Of a stretch of 64,000 bases of DNA, positions 1 to 8,453 are shown piece by piece. How positions within the stretch are numbered: the stretch's first letter is position 1; each line of letters begins with the position of its first letter. The DNA is from CAZPXZ01 sp965221505. Lineage in GTDB: Bacteria; Pseudomonadota; Alphaproteobacteria; Rhodobacterales; CAZPXZ01. The stretch lies in contig CBDCSI010000002.1 in assembly GCA_965221505.1 (NCBI GenBank), positions 868,001 through 932,000 of the forward strand, given 5' to 3'. The position numbers and the translations under genes are program-made. The notes below the pieces were generated by a model. The model did no database searches and was not told where the DNA came from. It was given only the letters and a program-made list of their open reading frames with translations.

Positions 1-324
1 GGCGGGTTCGCCGATCAGCTCCGCAAGGCGGCTCTCGACGTTCATGTGGACGTCCTCGAGTTCGCGAGAAAACTCGAATCGCCCCGATTCGATCTCCTCG
101 CCGATCTGCGTGAGGCCCTCCAGAATCGCCCGCTCGTCGTCCTCGGAGACGATGCCCTGTCGGGCGAGCATGCGGACGTGCGCCCGGGACGCGCGGAGGT
201 CTTCGGCGGCGAGGCGGCGGTCGAAGTCCACGGACGCGTTGATCGCCGCCATGATTTCGGCCGGTCCCCCCGCAAACCGTCCTCCCCACAGCGGATTGGC
301 GGCGCTAGATTCAGAGTCAGCCAT
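1..324 (-). CDS. argH: argininosuccinate lyase, N-terminal part (cut by window edge)
   Basis: Cleaves argininosuccinate to arginine and fumarate, the last step of arginine synthesis, in the cytoplasm. Only the first 108 residues are in the window; the gene runs off the left end. The family's N-terminal signature is visible: PLWGGRF at residues 11-17, then an INASVDFDRRL-like helix and a segment reading EDVHMNVESRL before the edge. The ATG is 174 nt from the divergent tlpA-like start, so the two genes share a promoter region. An argH gene divergent from a TlpA-like thioredoxin gene is an arrangement I associate with alphaproteobacteria (recalled, not checked). Confidence 0.93.
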   Translation of the reverse strand, partial: MADSESSAANPLWGGRFAGGPAEIMAAINASVDFDRRLAAEDLRASRAHVRMLARQGIVSEDDERAILEGLTQIGEEIESGRFEFSRELEDVHMNVESRLAELIGEPA

Positions 325-497
325 TCGCTTCTCCCGACGTTCCTGGAGCGGAAAGCATGCAGCCGCGTCGGCCGCCTGCCGAATCGTTCCCGGGCGACAT
401 GCTACCGGCGAAGCGCGGCGCCGGGCGAATCCGTATCGTCCGCCCCGAACGACCGGCAACGGGCCGCCCGAAGCCGACCGAGCCCTGGAGACGTTCG

Positions 498-1445
498 ATG
501 CCCAGAATGACCGTGACTTGCGTCCGTGCCCTGGCCGCGGCCCTGCTCGCAGCCGCCGCTACGACTGCCGCGGCGCATCACACCGACGATCCCGTCCGGG
601 AACTCTCGCTTGCGATGGGCGCCGCGCCCGCCCAGCCGGGGGCCGCCCTTGTCGGCGCGCATCCGTCCGGCCGGTTCGCACATGCGCATGCGGTCCGGGA
701 ACCGAACGTCGCCTGGAACCCTTCCGGCTGGCGCTCTCCCTCGCCAAGCGCGGTCGCGCGGCCGGACCCCGGGATCCGGACCGGAATCGGCGCCGGCGCG
801 CTCCTTGCGCAAGCGGACGTCGCCGCCCTCCCGTCCGGGTTGACCGTCGGGACGGAGGAAGGGCTTCGCGAGCGGGGAGCGTTCCCCGCGCCGGAGGAGT
901 ATCTCGAAGAACTGCGCGCGCTTTCCGCCGAGGCGATTCCGCTCCTGTCCGTATACGGCGCGCCGAAGCCGCTTCCCGACGGCCTCGTCCTGATTCACCC
1001 GACCCTCGGCGAGACGGGATTCGATGCGTTTGCCGACAGGTTGCGCCTGGTGAACTTCTGGGCGACGTGGTGCCCGCCGTGCCGTCACGAAATGCCCGAC
1101 CTGGACGCGTTGAACGAGACCCTCGGCGGAGACGACTTCGCCGTGCTCGCCGTCAATCTCGACCGGAACGGTCTGGAGCGGGCCAGAGAATTTTACGAGG
1201 AAGAGAGTATCGAAACGCTGGAAATCCTGGTCGATCCCAGGAGTCGGGCGTCGGGCGAGCTGGGCGTCGTCAGCTTGCCGACCTCGATCGTGATCACCCC
1301 GACCGGGCACGAGGTCGCCAGGATCGCCGGAGTGGCGGACTGGGACTCGGAGGAAACGGTCGAGTATTTCAGGCAGGCGATCAAACTGACCGGCCCCGTA
1401 TCCGGCCCGCCCGCCGGCGTGACGTCCACGCTCCAACCCATGTAG
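498..1445 (+). CDS. TlpA-like periplasmic thioredoxin-fold protein
   Basis: A thiol:disulfide oxidoreductase of the TlpA/ResA type that probably reduces disulfides in periplasmic apoproteins such as those of cytochrome maturation. The 315-residue product has an N-terminal signal peptide (about residues 1-25, arginine then an Ala/Leu-rich core). A low-complexity Pro/Ala-rich stretch follows, then a thioredoxin domain with the redox motif WCPPC at residues 191-195 and a cis-Pro segment (SLPTS) further on. The open frame extends upstream to 357, but the ATG at 498 places the signal peptide at the very N-terminus. The N-terminal linker is longer than in typical TlpA proteins of about 190-220 residues. 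Its partner is not identified by the context. Confidence 0.85.
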   Translation: MPRMTVTCVRALAAALLAAAATTAAAHHTDDPVRELSLAMGAAPAQPGAALVGAHPSGRFAHAHAVREPNVAWNPSGWRSPSPSAVARPDPGIRTGIGAGALLAQADVAALPSGLTVGTEEGLRERGAFPAPEEYLEELRALSAEAIPLLSVYGAPKPLPDGLVLIHPTLGETGFDAFADRLRLVNFWATWCPPCRHEMPDLDALNETLGGDDFAVLAVNLDRNGLERAREFYEEESIETLEILVDPRSRASGELGVVSLPTSIVITPTGHEVARIAGVADWDSEETVEYFRQAIKLTGPVSGPPAGVTSTLQPM

Positions 1446-1486
1446 ACCTGCACGGGATCGCACGTGCCGAAACGGGACGCGACCGG

Positions 1487-2068
1487 CTACCGTACCGAGC
1501 GGGTCATCCTTCTCAGCACGTCGTCGCGGTCGACGAAATGATGCTTCAATGCCGCGAGCACGTGGATTGCCACCACCAGCATGAGCAGTCTCGACGCCAT
1601 TCCGTGAAACCGGCCGAACCGGTCGGCGAGTTCCTCCGAGCCGGGCTGGAACGGATCCGGAAGCTCGAACAGTCCGAAGACCTCGTTCTGGATGCCGAAC
1701 AGCTCCTGGGCGTTTGACGCGGAGGCGTAGAGCCAGCCCGAGACCGGCATCGCGATCATGAGCGCATAGAGCAGGAAGTGCGAGACGCGGGAAGCGACGC
1801 GCTGCCACCGGGGCATGCCGGGCGGCGGCAGCGGCGCCCGGCTGACGCATCGCCACGCGATCCGGATCACGCCGAGCGCGAACGCGACGAATCCCCAGGA
1901 CTTGTGAAGCTGGACGAGCTCGAAGGCCTCGTAGACGTCCGTGACAAAGGTGCCGATGTAGTTGCCGAGGCCGAGGACCCAGAGGATAACGGCGGCGGTG
2001 ACCCAGTGAAGGAACCGCGAGAGGCCGTTCCAGCCTCCGCTTCGCGCAGCCAGAGGCTTGTCGGGCAT
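1487..2068 (-). CDS. yceJ: cytochrome b561 family membrane protein
   Basis: A four-helix di-heme b-type cytochrome of the inner membrane, family Cytochrome_b561 (Ni_hydr_CYTB superfamily). The 193-residue protein shows four hydrophobic segments, with candidate heme-ligand histidines at H21, H55, H155 and H169 in the expected helices. It lies 40 nt downstream of the YceI gene on the same strand. The pairing of a b561 protein with YceI is the same as E. coli yceJ-yceI. The likely role is electron transfer between quinone and a periplasmic partner. The substrate is unknown. Confidence 0.88.
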   Translation of the reverse strand: MPDKPLAARSGGWNGLSRFLHWVTAAVILWVLGLGNYIGTFVTDVYEAFELVQLHKSWGFVAFALGVIRIAWRCVSRAPLPPPGMPRWQRVASRVSHFLLYALMIAMPVSGWLYASASNAQELFGIQNEVFGLFELPDPFQPGSEELADRFGRFHGMASRLLMLVVAIHVLAALKHHFVDRDDVLRRMTRSVR

Positions 2069-2108
2069 TCTACGGCTCTGCCGTCCGCCCCGCCCCCGGG
2101 GTCAAGAC

Positions 2109-2708
2109 TCAGACCGGACTGATTTCCAGCGAGATCCAAACGTCGAGTTCGGCCCCGATCGCCGGCGCCCCGAAGTCGACGCCGAAACGGGTCCGGTCCA
2201 GGATTCCGGTCGCCTCGAATCCGATCACTTCCTTGCCTCGAAACTCGCCCCGGCGTATCAGCTTGACGACGAAGACGGCCTCGTTGCGGCCTCCGAGCAT
2301 TTCCACGACTCCGTACAGGCGGGCCAACCACTCGCCGTCTACTGTCTCGCCGGCCGGCTCGATCCCGGTCGAGGTGAACACGATCTCGGGATAGGCTCCG
2401 ACGTCGAGAAAGTCGTCGCTGCGCACGTGATCGTCGCGCCGCTCCCAGTTCGAGTCCAGACTGGCCGCGTCGATGACGAACCGGACCGAGTTCTCGTCCG
2501 AATAGAGATCGTCCGGGTCGAGCCAGATTTCGGCGTCGAAATTCCGAAACTGGAAGAGCGTATCCGAGAACCCGAGATGGGAGACCTTGAAGGTCACGGC
2601 CGCATGACTCGGATCGATCCGGTACTGCTTCACCTGGGCGTCTGCCGGCGCCGCGGCGAGGGCGAAGGCGACGGCAGCGGCAATCGTGCACGCACGCGCG
2701 AAACTCAT
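2109..2708 (-). CDS. yceI: YceI-like periplasmic lipocalin-fold protein
   Basis: A YceI-family protein: a beta-barrel that binds polyisoprenoid or other lipophilic molecules in the periplasm. The 199-residue product starts with a signal peptide ending near ADA. The family pattern follows: YRIDPSHAAVTFKVSHLGFS near the mature N-terminus, a SLDSNWERRDDHVRSDDFLD block in the middle and a paired-strand C-terminal region. The ATG at 2708 is preferred over an in-frame ATG at 2741 because a GGGAGG ribosome site precedes it at normal distance and the upstream start would overlap the next gene. It forms a two-gene unit with the downstream cytochrome b561 gene. Confidence 0.9.
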   Translation of the reverse strand: MSFARACTIAAAVAFALAAAPADAQVKQYRIDPSHAAVTFKVSHLGFSDTLFQFRNFDAEIWLDPDDLYSDENSVRFVIDAASLDSNWERRDDHVRSDDFLDVGAYPEIVFTSTGIEPAGETVDGEWLARLYGVVEMLGGRNEAVFVVKLIRRGEFRGKEVIGFEATGILDRTRFGVDFGAPAIGAELDVWISLEISPV

Positions 2709-2737
2709 GAGTCTTCCTCCCGTTTTCTTTTTCGAGG

Positions 2738-3613
2738 TCAACGAGTCGGAACCGGCTCGTCGCCGCGATAGTCGTAGAAGCCCCGTTTCGTTTTCCGGCC
2801 CAGCCAGCCCGCCTCGACGTATTTCACCAGGAGCGGGCAGGGGCGGTATTTGGTGTCGGAGAGCCCGTCATGGAGCGTGTTCATGATGGCGAGGCAGGTG
2901 TCCAGGCCGATGAAATCCGCGAGCTGGAAGGGCCCCATCGGATGGTTGGCGCCCAGACGGAGCGCCTTGTCGATGCCCTCGACCGACCCGACCCCCTCGT
3001 AGAGGATGTAGACGGCCTCGTTGATCATCGGCAACAGGACCCGGTTGACGATGAACGCGGGAAAGTCCTCGGCGGTGGTCGCGGTCTTGCCGAGGCGCTC
3101 CACGACGCCGCGCATCGCCTGGAAAGTGCTCTCGTCGGTCGCGATGCCGCGAATGAGCTCCACCAGCTGCATGACCGGCGCCGGGTTCATGAAGTGCATG
3201 CCCATGAAGCGTTCCGGACGGTCCGTGGCGGACGCGAGGCGCGTGATCGAAATGGTGGAGGTGTTCGTGGTGAAGACCGCCTCGGGCCCGGCGATGCTGC
3301 CGAGCCGGCAGAAGAGGTCCCGCTTGACCTCCTCGTCTTCCACCACGGACTCGACGATTAGGTCGCAATCCGAGAGCGCCTCGAGGTCGGTCCCCGGGCT
3401 GATGCGCTCGAACGCCTCCGACCGACTGGCGGAATCGATGACCTCCCGACCCACCTGCCGGTCCAGATTGCCCGATATCGCGTCGAGACCCCGTTCCAGG
3501 CTCTCGGCATCCCGGTCCCACAGTCGAACGTCGAATCCGGCCAGCGCGAAGACGTGCGCGATGCCGTTGCCCATCTCGCCGGCGCCGACGATCCCGACCC
3601 GCTTGAATTCCAT
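2738..3613 (-). CDS. hbd: 3-hydroxyacyl-CoA (3-hydroxybutyryl-CoA) dehydrogenase
   Basis: An NAD(P)-dependent dehydrogenase interconverting 3-hydroxyacyl-CoA and 3-ketoacyl-CoA. The 291-residue length matches the single-function Hbd/PaaH type. A Rossmann motif lies at G10-A-G12-E-M-G15, and the catalytic His-Glu pair at H140 (in HFMNPAP) and E152, with the conserved N190 in FIVNR. The C-terminal domain ends with the usual GRKTKRGFYDY block. The ATG at 3613 is chosen because it sits directly before the Rossmann strand; the frame stays open further upstream. It ends 29 nt before the yceI start on the same strand, so co-transcription is possible. Whether it serves beta-oxidation, butyrate or phenylacetate metabolism cannot be told here. 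Confidence 0.92.
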   Translation of the reverse strand: MEFKRVGIVGAGEMGNGIAHVFALAGFDVRLWDRDAESLERGLDAISGNLDRQVGREVIDSASRSEAFERISPGTDLEALSDCDLIVESVVEDEEVKRDLFCRLGSIAGPEAVFTTNTSTISITRLASATDRPERFMGMHFMNPAPVMQLVELIRGIATDESTFQAMRGVVERLGKTATTAEDFPAFIVNRVLLPMINEAVYILYEGVGSVEGIDKALRLGANHPMGPFQLADFIGLDTCLAIMNTLHDGLSDTKYRPCPLLVKYVEAGWLGRKTKRGFYDYRGDEPVPTR

Positions 3614-3982
3614 GCTGTCCGCACCCGGAATGGCCTGTCGTTCGCGCTCCGGGGCGCGAACGGTGGATGTTGCAACGCACCATATCAAGCGCCCCGAAGC
3701 CGTTCAACCGCCGCCGCCCCGATTCCGGTTGACGGACCGGCGTGCCGAGGCCGGATCTCTCCCTCTCACGCGAAGGGGCGCCGAGGAGGCAAGCCGCGGC
3801 GCGAAGGACGATCGGATTCCGCGCTGCGGCGCACGGCTCGGGCCGGGAACGCCCGACGCACGACATTCGAAGGCACGACGCACGAAACGCCGTCCGCTCC
3901 ATGCGGCTCGGCCGGAGTTTCCGCGCTTGCCGAAGAGGCGCCCGGCTCCGTACGGGTACTGCTTCATGCCGAAGAAGGGTGG
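3614..3982. other. gene-free stretch downstream of a decayed antitoxin gene
   Basis: No credible coding frame is seen. Its first part is the upstream region of the 3-hydroxyacyl-CoA dehydrogenase gene. The rest appears to be the decayed 3' end of the antitoxin relic at 3983-4192: around 3720-3775 there is patchy similarity to the sequence just 3' of the second relic near 26450-26510 (a shared stretch resembling TTCCGGTTG-CGGA and then GCCGAGGCCG). Confidence 0.4.
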
Positions 3983-4281
3983 GCCGAGGTCGGCATTACG
4001 GACGCGCGCAAATTCCGTTGCAGGGAACACGGCCATTCCCGCCGCCTCGGGCAAGCCAAGCCGGCGCCCGTCGAATTCGGAAACGATGCGCGCCGCGAAT
4101 ACGGCCTTCGCCCGCTTCAGATCGGCGTCCCGATCGCCGATACCGCGGAAGACGTTACCGCTTCCCGCCTCCGGTTCGAATTCGTCTTCCCTCGCAACGG
4201 CTCCTTCCGCATCCCTACCGGTCCCGACCTGCGAGGATCGATCTCCGCCGTCGTCGTCCGAATCCCCTTCGCCGCCCGCTT
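3983..4281 (-). pseudogene. relic of a HigBA-like toxin-antitoxin module
   Basis: Two broken pieces are visible. At 4192-3983 a frame reads FEPEAGSGNVFRGIGDRDADLK and later ATEFARVRNADLG. This is the pattern of small XRE-type antitoxins (COG5606-like), and it matches the second relic at 26479-26758. The position aligned with that relic's ATG is AGG here, although the GGAAGGAGC ribosome site is kept. The helix-turn-helix end dissolves after NADLG. Just upstream (4281 to about 4216), another frame reads KGIRTTTAEID, which resembles the C-terminal end of Gp49-like/HigB toxins (KGIKTPKxEID in the family). Neither gene can be functional. Confidence 0.6.
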
Positions 4282-4388
4282 CCGGCATCCGGGATCCGAC
4301 GGGCGACCCGTAGTCCGCTCAGGCAAACGCGACCGACCGGACGTCCGACCTGGACTTCGGCACGGTCGTTCGCTTCGTACGCACGCGT

Positions 4389-5279
4389 TCAACCCTCGTA
4401 TCGCGCCGACGGACATCCTCGGACGCCGAGCCCGGTAATCGCGAACAGACCGCCTGCGTCCGGCTGGCGGCGCTCGGCGTCGTCCGAGAGTCCGATCCCG
4501 ATGGAGGTGAGATACAGGACGTCCAGCATCCGTCCGCCGAAGGCGGGCTTGCTCGGTCGCTCGACGGGGAGGTCGACCGTACGGTCCAGCCGCCCGTCCG
4601 GCGCGATCCGGTAGAGCTGCCAGCCGTCCACCCCCGCCATCCAGTAACAGCCGTCCGCATCGACCGTGCCGCCGTCGGGTCGGCCCGCGACCGCCCGCGT
4701 ATCGAAGAAGGGACGCTTCGGGCCGGGGACTCCGTCGTCGAGGTCGTAGGCGCAGGACCAGACCGTGCGAACCGCCGGATTGCTGTCCGAGAAGTAGAGC
4801 GTCCGTCCGTCGGGCGAGAACGCGAACCCGTTCGGGGTGTACAGGTCTCCCATCCACGCGGAGACCTGCCGGTCGGCGTCGAGACGGTAGAAGCGGCCCG
4901 CCGCTTCCGGCGCGCCGCCGTCCTTCATGGTTCCGGCCCAGAACCGGCCCCTGGCGTCCGTGCCGCCGTCGTTGAACCGATTCTCCGGACGGTCCGGTTC
5001 GGGGTCGAGGAGACGGCGCCGCTCGCCCGTTTCCGGATCGAACAGCCAGAACCCGGACTTGGCCGCTACGACGAGACCGCCGGACTCCCTCGGCGCGACG
5101 CATCCGACGGGCTCGCCGAATTCCCAGGTCTCGTTGCGCCCCTCTGCCGGATCGAAGCGGTGGACGAGGCCGTCCGGAATGTCGACCCACCACAAGCGCT
5201 CCGACCGGTCGTCCCAGACCGGACCCTCTCCGATGCGGCTGCGGCTCCGCAGCACGCATTCGACGTTCGCCTTCGCCAT
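4389..5279 (-). CDS. SMP-30/gluconolactonase family lactonase
   Basis: A six-bladed beta-propeller hydrolase that opens sugar-acid lactones (aldonolactones, aldarolactones). Expected metal-site positions are present: E18 in IGEGPVW, the Asn of NRFNDGGTD, the Asn of YTPNGFAFSPDG and the Asp of GRPDGGTVDADG. The length of 296 residues is normal. No signal peptide is seen, so it is cytoplasmic. It is transcribed away from the ABC importer/kdgD operon from a shared 186-nt region with two operator-like palindromes. That suggests it supplies a sugar acid to the same pathway. The exact lactone is not known. Confidence 0.88.
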   Translation of the reverse strand: MAKANVECVLRSRSRIGEGPVWDDRSERLWWVDIPDGLVHRFDPAEGRNETWEFGEPVGCVAPRESGGLVVAAKSGFWLFDPETGERRRLLDPEPDRPENRFNDGGTDARGRFWAGTMKDGGAPEAAGRFYRLDADRQVSAWMGDLYTPNGFAFSPDGRTLYFSDSNPAVRTVWSCAYDLDDGVPGPKRPFFDTRAVAGRPDGGTVDADGCYWMAGVDGWQLYRIAPDGRLDRTVDLPVERPSKPAFGGRMLDVLYLTSIGIGLSDDAERRQPDAGGLFAITGLGVRGCPSARYEG

Positions 5280-5332
5280 GCCTCCCGTCCTCCCCGCTGT
5301 CGTTCCGGCCCGGCGCCGGTCGCCGGCGCAAT

Positions 5333-5344
5333 TGTCATATGACT
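5333..5344. promoter_or_regulatory. operator-like palindrome 1, probable GntR site
   Basis: TGTCA-TA-TGACT, a near-perfect inverted repeat within AATTGTCATATGACTT. It lies on the lactonase side of the divergent promoter region. A second copy sits 63 bp away (about six helical turns), as expected for a dimeric regulator acting on both promoters. TTGTC-N-GACAA-like palindromes are typical of FadR-subfamily GntR regulators. One such regulator is encoded at 12670-13524 in the same operon. Confidence 0.55.
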
Positions 5345-5395
5345 TCTCGGATTGAGCATAGAGGCTAGACGATTGCTCGTATCAATCCGTTGACG

Positions 5396-5407
5396 TGTCA
5401 TGTGACA
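5396..5407. promoter_or_regulatory. operator-like palindrome 2, probable GntR site
   Basis: TGTCA-TG-TGACA, with perfect arms around a 2-nt centre. It directly abuts a TTGACG (5390-5395) that could be a -35 element for the importer operon, although no good -10 follows. Binding here would block transcription of the ABC operon. It matches palindrome 1 in both arms except the last base. Confidence 0.55.
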
Positions 5408-5465
5408 TCGGTTACCGTTCCCGGAACTTCTATCACCCAATCCTACAATTCCGGAGGACGGTTAC

Positions 5466-7397
5466 ATGATCAACTTCGAATCTGCCCGGCGTCCCCTTCG
5501 CCTGGCGGCGACGGCAGCCTGCGCAATGCTGCTCCCCGCCGCCGGTTGGGCGTATCAGGAGGCGCCGAGCCTCGCCGAACGGGTTTCCGCCGGCGCGCTG
5601 CCGCCGGTGGAGGAGCGGCTGCCGGCCGAACCCGAGGTCGTGGAGCCGATCGACTCGATCGGCGTCTACGGCGGCAAGATTCGCCGGGTTCTCGGCGGAT
5701 CGAACGACCACAATTCGATTCTCCGCTTCGTCAGCCCGCAGGGCCTGACCCGGTGGAAGCCGGATTTCTCGGCCGTCGTCCCGAACGTGGCCGAGAGCTG
5801 GACCGTAAACGACGCCGGAACCGAGTTCACCTTCCGCCTGCGCGAAGGCATGAAGTGGTCCGACGGTCACCCCTTCACCGCCGACGACGTCATGTTCTTC
5901 GTCGAGGACCTGCTGGCGAACGAGGAGTTCTATCCCAACCCGCCGGCCCGCTTCGTGGTCAACGGCGAGGCGATGACCGCCGAGAAGGTCGACGACACGA
6001 CCGTCGTGCTCAAATTCGCGGCGCCCTACGGGACCTTCCTGACGGAACTCGCGACGCCGCTGGCGCAGGAGCCGGTGCTCTGGGCCAAGCACTACTGCCA
6101 GCAATTCCATCCCCGCTACAACCCGAACGTCCAGGAGCTCGTCGACGCGACCGAGGCGGTGGAGAACTGGGCCGGCCTGTTCCGGCTGCGCTGCGGCGAG
6201 GTGGAAGCGCCCAATCGCTGGGCCAACGAGGATCGTCCGACGCTCGACCCGTGGGTCGTCGTCGGCGACGGCTACACGGCCGGCGCGACGCAGGTCGTGA
6301 TGGAGCGCAACCCCTATTTCTGGCAGGTGGACACGGCCGGCAACCAGCTTCCCTACGTCGACACGGTCGAGATGGGCGTGGCCCAGGACAACCAGACCCT
6401 GATCCTCGAGGCGGTGGCCGGCAACATCGACATGCAGCGCCGGCGGATCTCCAACCTGTCCAACAAGCCGATCTTCTCGGAAGCGGCGGAGCGCGCCGGG
6501 TTCAAGCTGTACGAACTCGACAGCTCGGACTCCAACGCGATGGTGATCCACTTCAACCACACCCACAAGGATCCGGTCATGCGCGGCCTCCTGCGCGACA
6601 AGAACGTGCGGATCGCGCTGTCGCTGGCGATCGACCGGGACGAGATCATCGACATCGTCTATCAGGGAGTCGGCGAACCCTGGCAGATCGGCCCCCGCCC
6701 GAGCCACGTCCTCTATAACGAGCAGCTGGGCCGGCAACACACGGAATACGATCCCGACCGCGCCAACGAGCTCCTGGACGCCGCCGGTCTCGACCGGCGC
6801 GACGAGGACGGATATCGCCTGCTTCCCGACGGCCGCCGGTTCGCCTTCAACGTGAACTACACCGGCATCGAGCGCCCGGACTGGGGCGACGCGCTCGAGA
6901 TCGTCAAGGAGCAGTGGACGGAGATCGGCGTGGAGCTGAACGCGACGTCGGTCGAGCGTTCCATCTACTACTCCCGCGGCGAGGCCAACCTGCACGACTT
7001 CATGGTCTGGGGCGCGCCCGGCGGACTGGACCCGACGCTGAGTCCCCGGGACGTCGTGGCGGTCCACCCGCAGGCGAGCTGGTACGGGATTCCGTGGGCG
7101 CGGTGGTACCTGTCCGGCGGCGCGGACGGCGAGGAGCCGACCGATTCGATGAAGCGGCGCTTCGAGCTCTACGACCGGTTCAAGAAGGAGCCCGACCAGG
7201 AACGGGCGCAGGACCTGTTCCGCCAGATTCACCAGCTGGCGGCGGACGAGTTCGAGATCGTGGGCGTGAGTCTCTCGTCCAACGAGATCGGCGTCGTGAA
7301 CGTGAATCTCCGGAACGTGCCGGAGATCATGCCGTCGTCCTGGATGTACCCGGATCCGGGGCCTACCCTTCCGCAGACGTACTACTACGCGGAGTAG
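5466..7397 (+). CDS. ABC importer substrate-binding protein, family 5 (peptide/oligosaccharide type)
   Basis: Periplasmic solute receptor of the SBP_bac_5 (DppA/OppA) superfamily. At 643 residues it is about 100 longer than standard DppA. A signal peptide (about residues 1-27, ending AGWA) is present. Family features include VPNVAESWTVNDAGTEFTF, then REGMKWSDGHPFTADDVMF, and RIALSLAIDRDEI in the middle. An AGGA-type ribosome site (GGAGGA at 5453) lies ahead of the ATG. It is first in an operon with two permeases, a fused double ATPase and sugar-acid enzymes. This suggests the cargo is a uronate- or aldarate-containing molecule rather than a peptide; that is inference. A stem-loop separates it from the permeases. 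Confidence 0.9.
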   Translation: MINFESARRPLRLAATAACAMLLPAAGWAYQEAPSLAERVSAGALPPVEERLPAEPEVVEPIDSIGVYGGKIRRVLGGSNDHNSILRFVSPQGLTRWKPDFSAVVPNVAESWTVNDAGTEFTFRLREGMKWSDGHPFTADDVMFFVEDLLANEEFYPNPPARFVVNGEAMTAEKVDDTTVVLKFAAPYGTFLTELATPLAQEPVLWAKHYCQQFHPRYNPNVQELVDATEAVENWAGLFRLRCGEVEAPNRWANEDRPTLDPWVVVGDGYTAGATQVVMERNPYFWQVDTAGNQLPYVDTVEMGVAQDNQTLILEAVAGNIDMQRRRISNLSNKPIFSEAAERAGFKLYELDSSDSNAMVIHFNHTHKDPVMRGLLRDKNVRIALSLAIDRDEIIDIVYQGVGEPWQIGPRPSHVLYNEQLGRQHTEYDPDRANELLDAAGLDRRDEDGYRLLPDGRRFAFNVNYTGIERPDWGDALEIVKEQWTEIGVELNATSVERSIYYSRGEANLHDFMVWGAPGGLDPTLSPRDVVAVHPQASWYGIPWARWYLSGGADGEEPTDSMKRRFELYDRFKKEPDQERAQDLFRQIHQLAADEFEIVGVSLSSNEIGVVNVNLRNVPEIMPSSWMYPDPGPTLPQTYYYAE

Positions 7398-7407
7398 GCT
7401 GACGGGC

Positions 7408-7439
7408 GCGGCGCCGGCTTCTCCTCCCGCCGGCGCCGC
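7408..7439 (+). promoter_or_regulatory. intercistronic stem-loop after the binding-protein gene
   Basis: A perfect 11-bp GC stem (arm GCGGCGCCGGC, 10-nt loop) lies in the gap between binding-protein and permease genes, with no T-tract. It probably protects the upstream mRNA or partly attenuates readthrough, so that more binding protein than permease is made. Equivalent hairpins occur at 21426, 37196 and 50942. Confidence 0.6.
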
Positions 7440-7466
7440 AACCCGTCGTCCCGGGGGAACGGAACC

Positions 7467-8453
7467 ATGCTCTGGCGCTTCGTCCTCAAACGAATCCTGT
7501 GGATGGTTCCGTTCCTCTTCTTCGTGTCCGTCGTCGCGTTCTTCCTGATTCAGGCGCCGCCCGGCGACTACCTGACCACCTACATCGCCCGGCTCGGAGA
7601 ATCGAACGAGATCCTCGACCAGGCGTCCATCGACAATCTCCGCCAGCGCTTCGGGCTCGACCGGCCGCTGTACGTCCAGTATTTCAAGTGGGTCGGCAAC
7701 CTGCTGCAGGGCGACTTCGGCATGTCGTTCGAATGGCGCCAGCCGGTCAGCGACCTGGTGTGGGAGCGCATGGGACTGACGTTCGTCCTCTCCTTCGCGA
7801 CCCTGCTCTTCACCTGGGCCGTCGCGTTCCCGATCGGCGTCTATTCGGCCGTACGCAAGTATTCGATCGGCGATTACTGCGCGACCGTCGTCGGCTTCGT
7901 CGGCCTCGCAACGCCGAACTTCCTGCTCGCACTGATCCTGATGTATTTCGGGGTGGTCTATTTCGGCACCGACGTCGGCGGCCTGTTCTCCAGCGAATAC
8001 AAGAACGCTCCCTGGTCGTGGGGCAAGGTGCTGGATCTGGCGTCGCATCTCTGGTTGCCGGTCATCGTGCTGGGGACTTCGGCGACGGCGAGCCTGATCC
8101 GGATCATGCGCGCGAATCTCCTCGACGAGCTGAACCAGCCCTATGTCGACACGGCAAGGGCGAAGGGCCTCTCGGAGTTCTGGCTTCTGGTGAAGTATCC
8201 CGTCCGCGTCGCGCTGAACCCGTTCGTCTCCACCATCGGCTGGGTCCTGCCGAATCTCGTCTCGGGCGCCGTGGTGACCGCGGTCGTCCTGAGCCTGCCG
8301 ACGGCCGGCCCGCTCATGCTGCAGGCGCTCCTGTCGCAGGACATGTACCTCGCCGGCGCCTTCGTGCTGCTGCTCTCCTCCCTGACGGTGATCGGAATGC
8401 TCCTGTCGGACATTCTCCTGGTCCTGCTGGATCCGCGCGTCCGGTATGAATAG
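7467..8453 (+). CDS. ABC importer permease, DppB type
   Basis: Inner-membrane subunit of the peptide-type importer. The 328-residue protein has the DppB N-terminal hydrophobic segment (KRILWMVPFLFFVSVVAF), a FGLDRPLYVQYFKW periplasmic motif, further membrane segments and the EAA-type loop around DTARAKGLSEFWLL. It follows the binding-protein gene by 69 nt and overlaps the next permease gene by 8 nt, which indicates translational coupling. Confidence 0.92.
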   Translation: MLWRFVLKRILWMVPFLFFVSVVAFFLIQAPPGDYLTTYIARLGESNEILDQASIDNLRQRFGLDRPLYVQYFKWVGNLLQGDFGMSFEWRQPVSDLVWERMGLTFVLSFATLLFTWAVAFPIGVYSAVRKYSIGDYCATVVGFVGLATPNFLLALILMYFGVVYFGTDVGGLFSSEYKNAPWSWGKVLDLASHLWLPVIVLGTSATASLIRIMRANLLDELNQPYVDTARAKGLSEFWLLVKYPVRVALNPFVSTIGWVLPNLVSGAVVTAVVLSLPTAGPLMLQALLSQDMYLAGAFVLLLSSLTVIGMLLSDILLVLLDPRVRYE

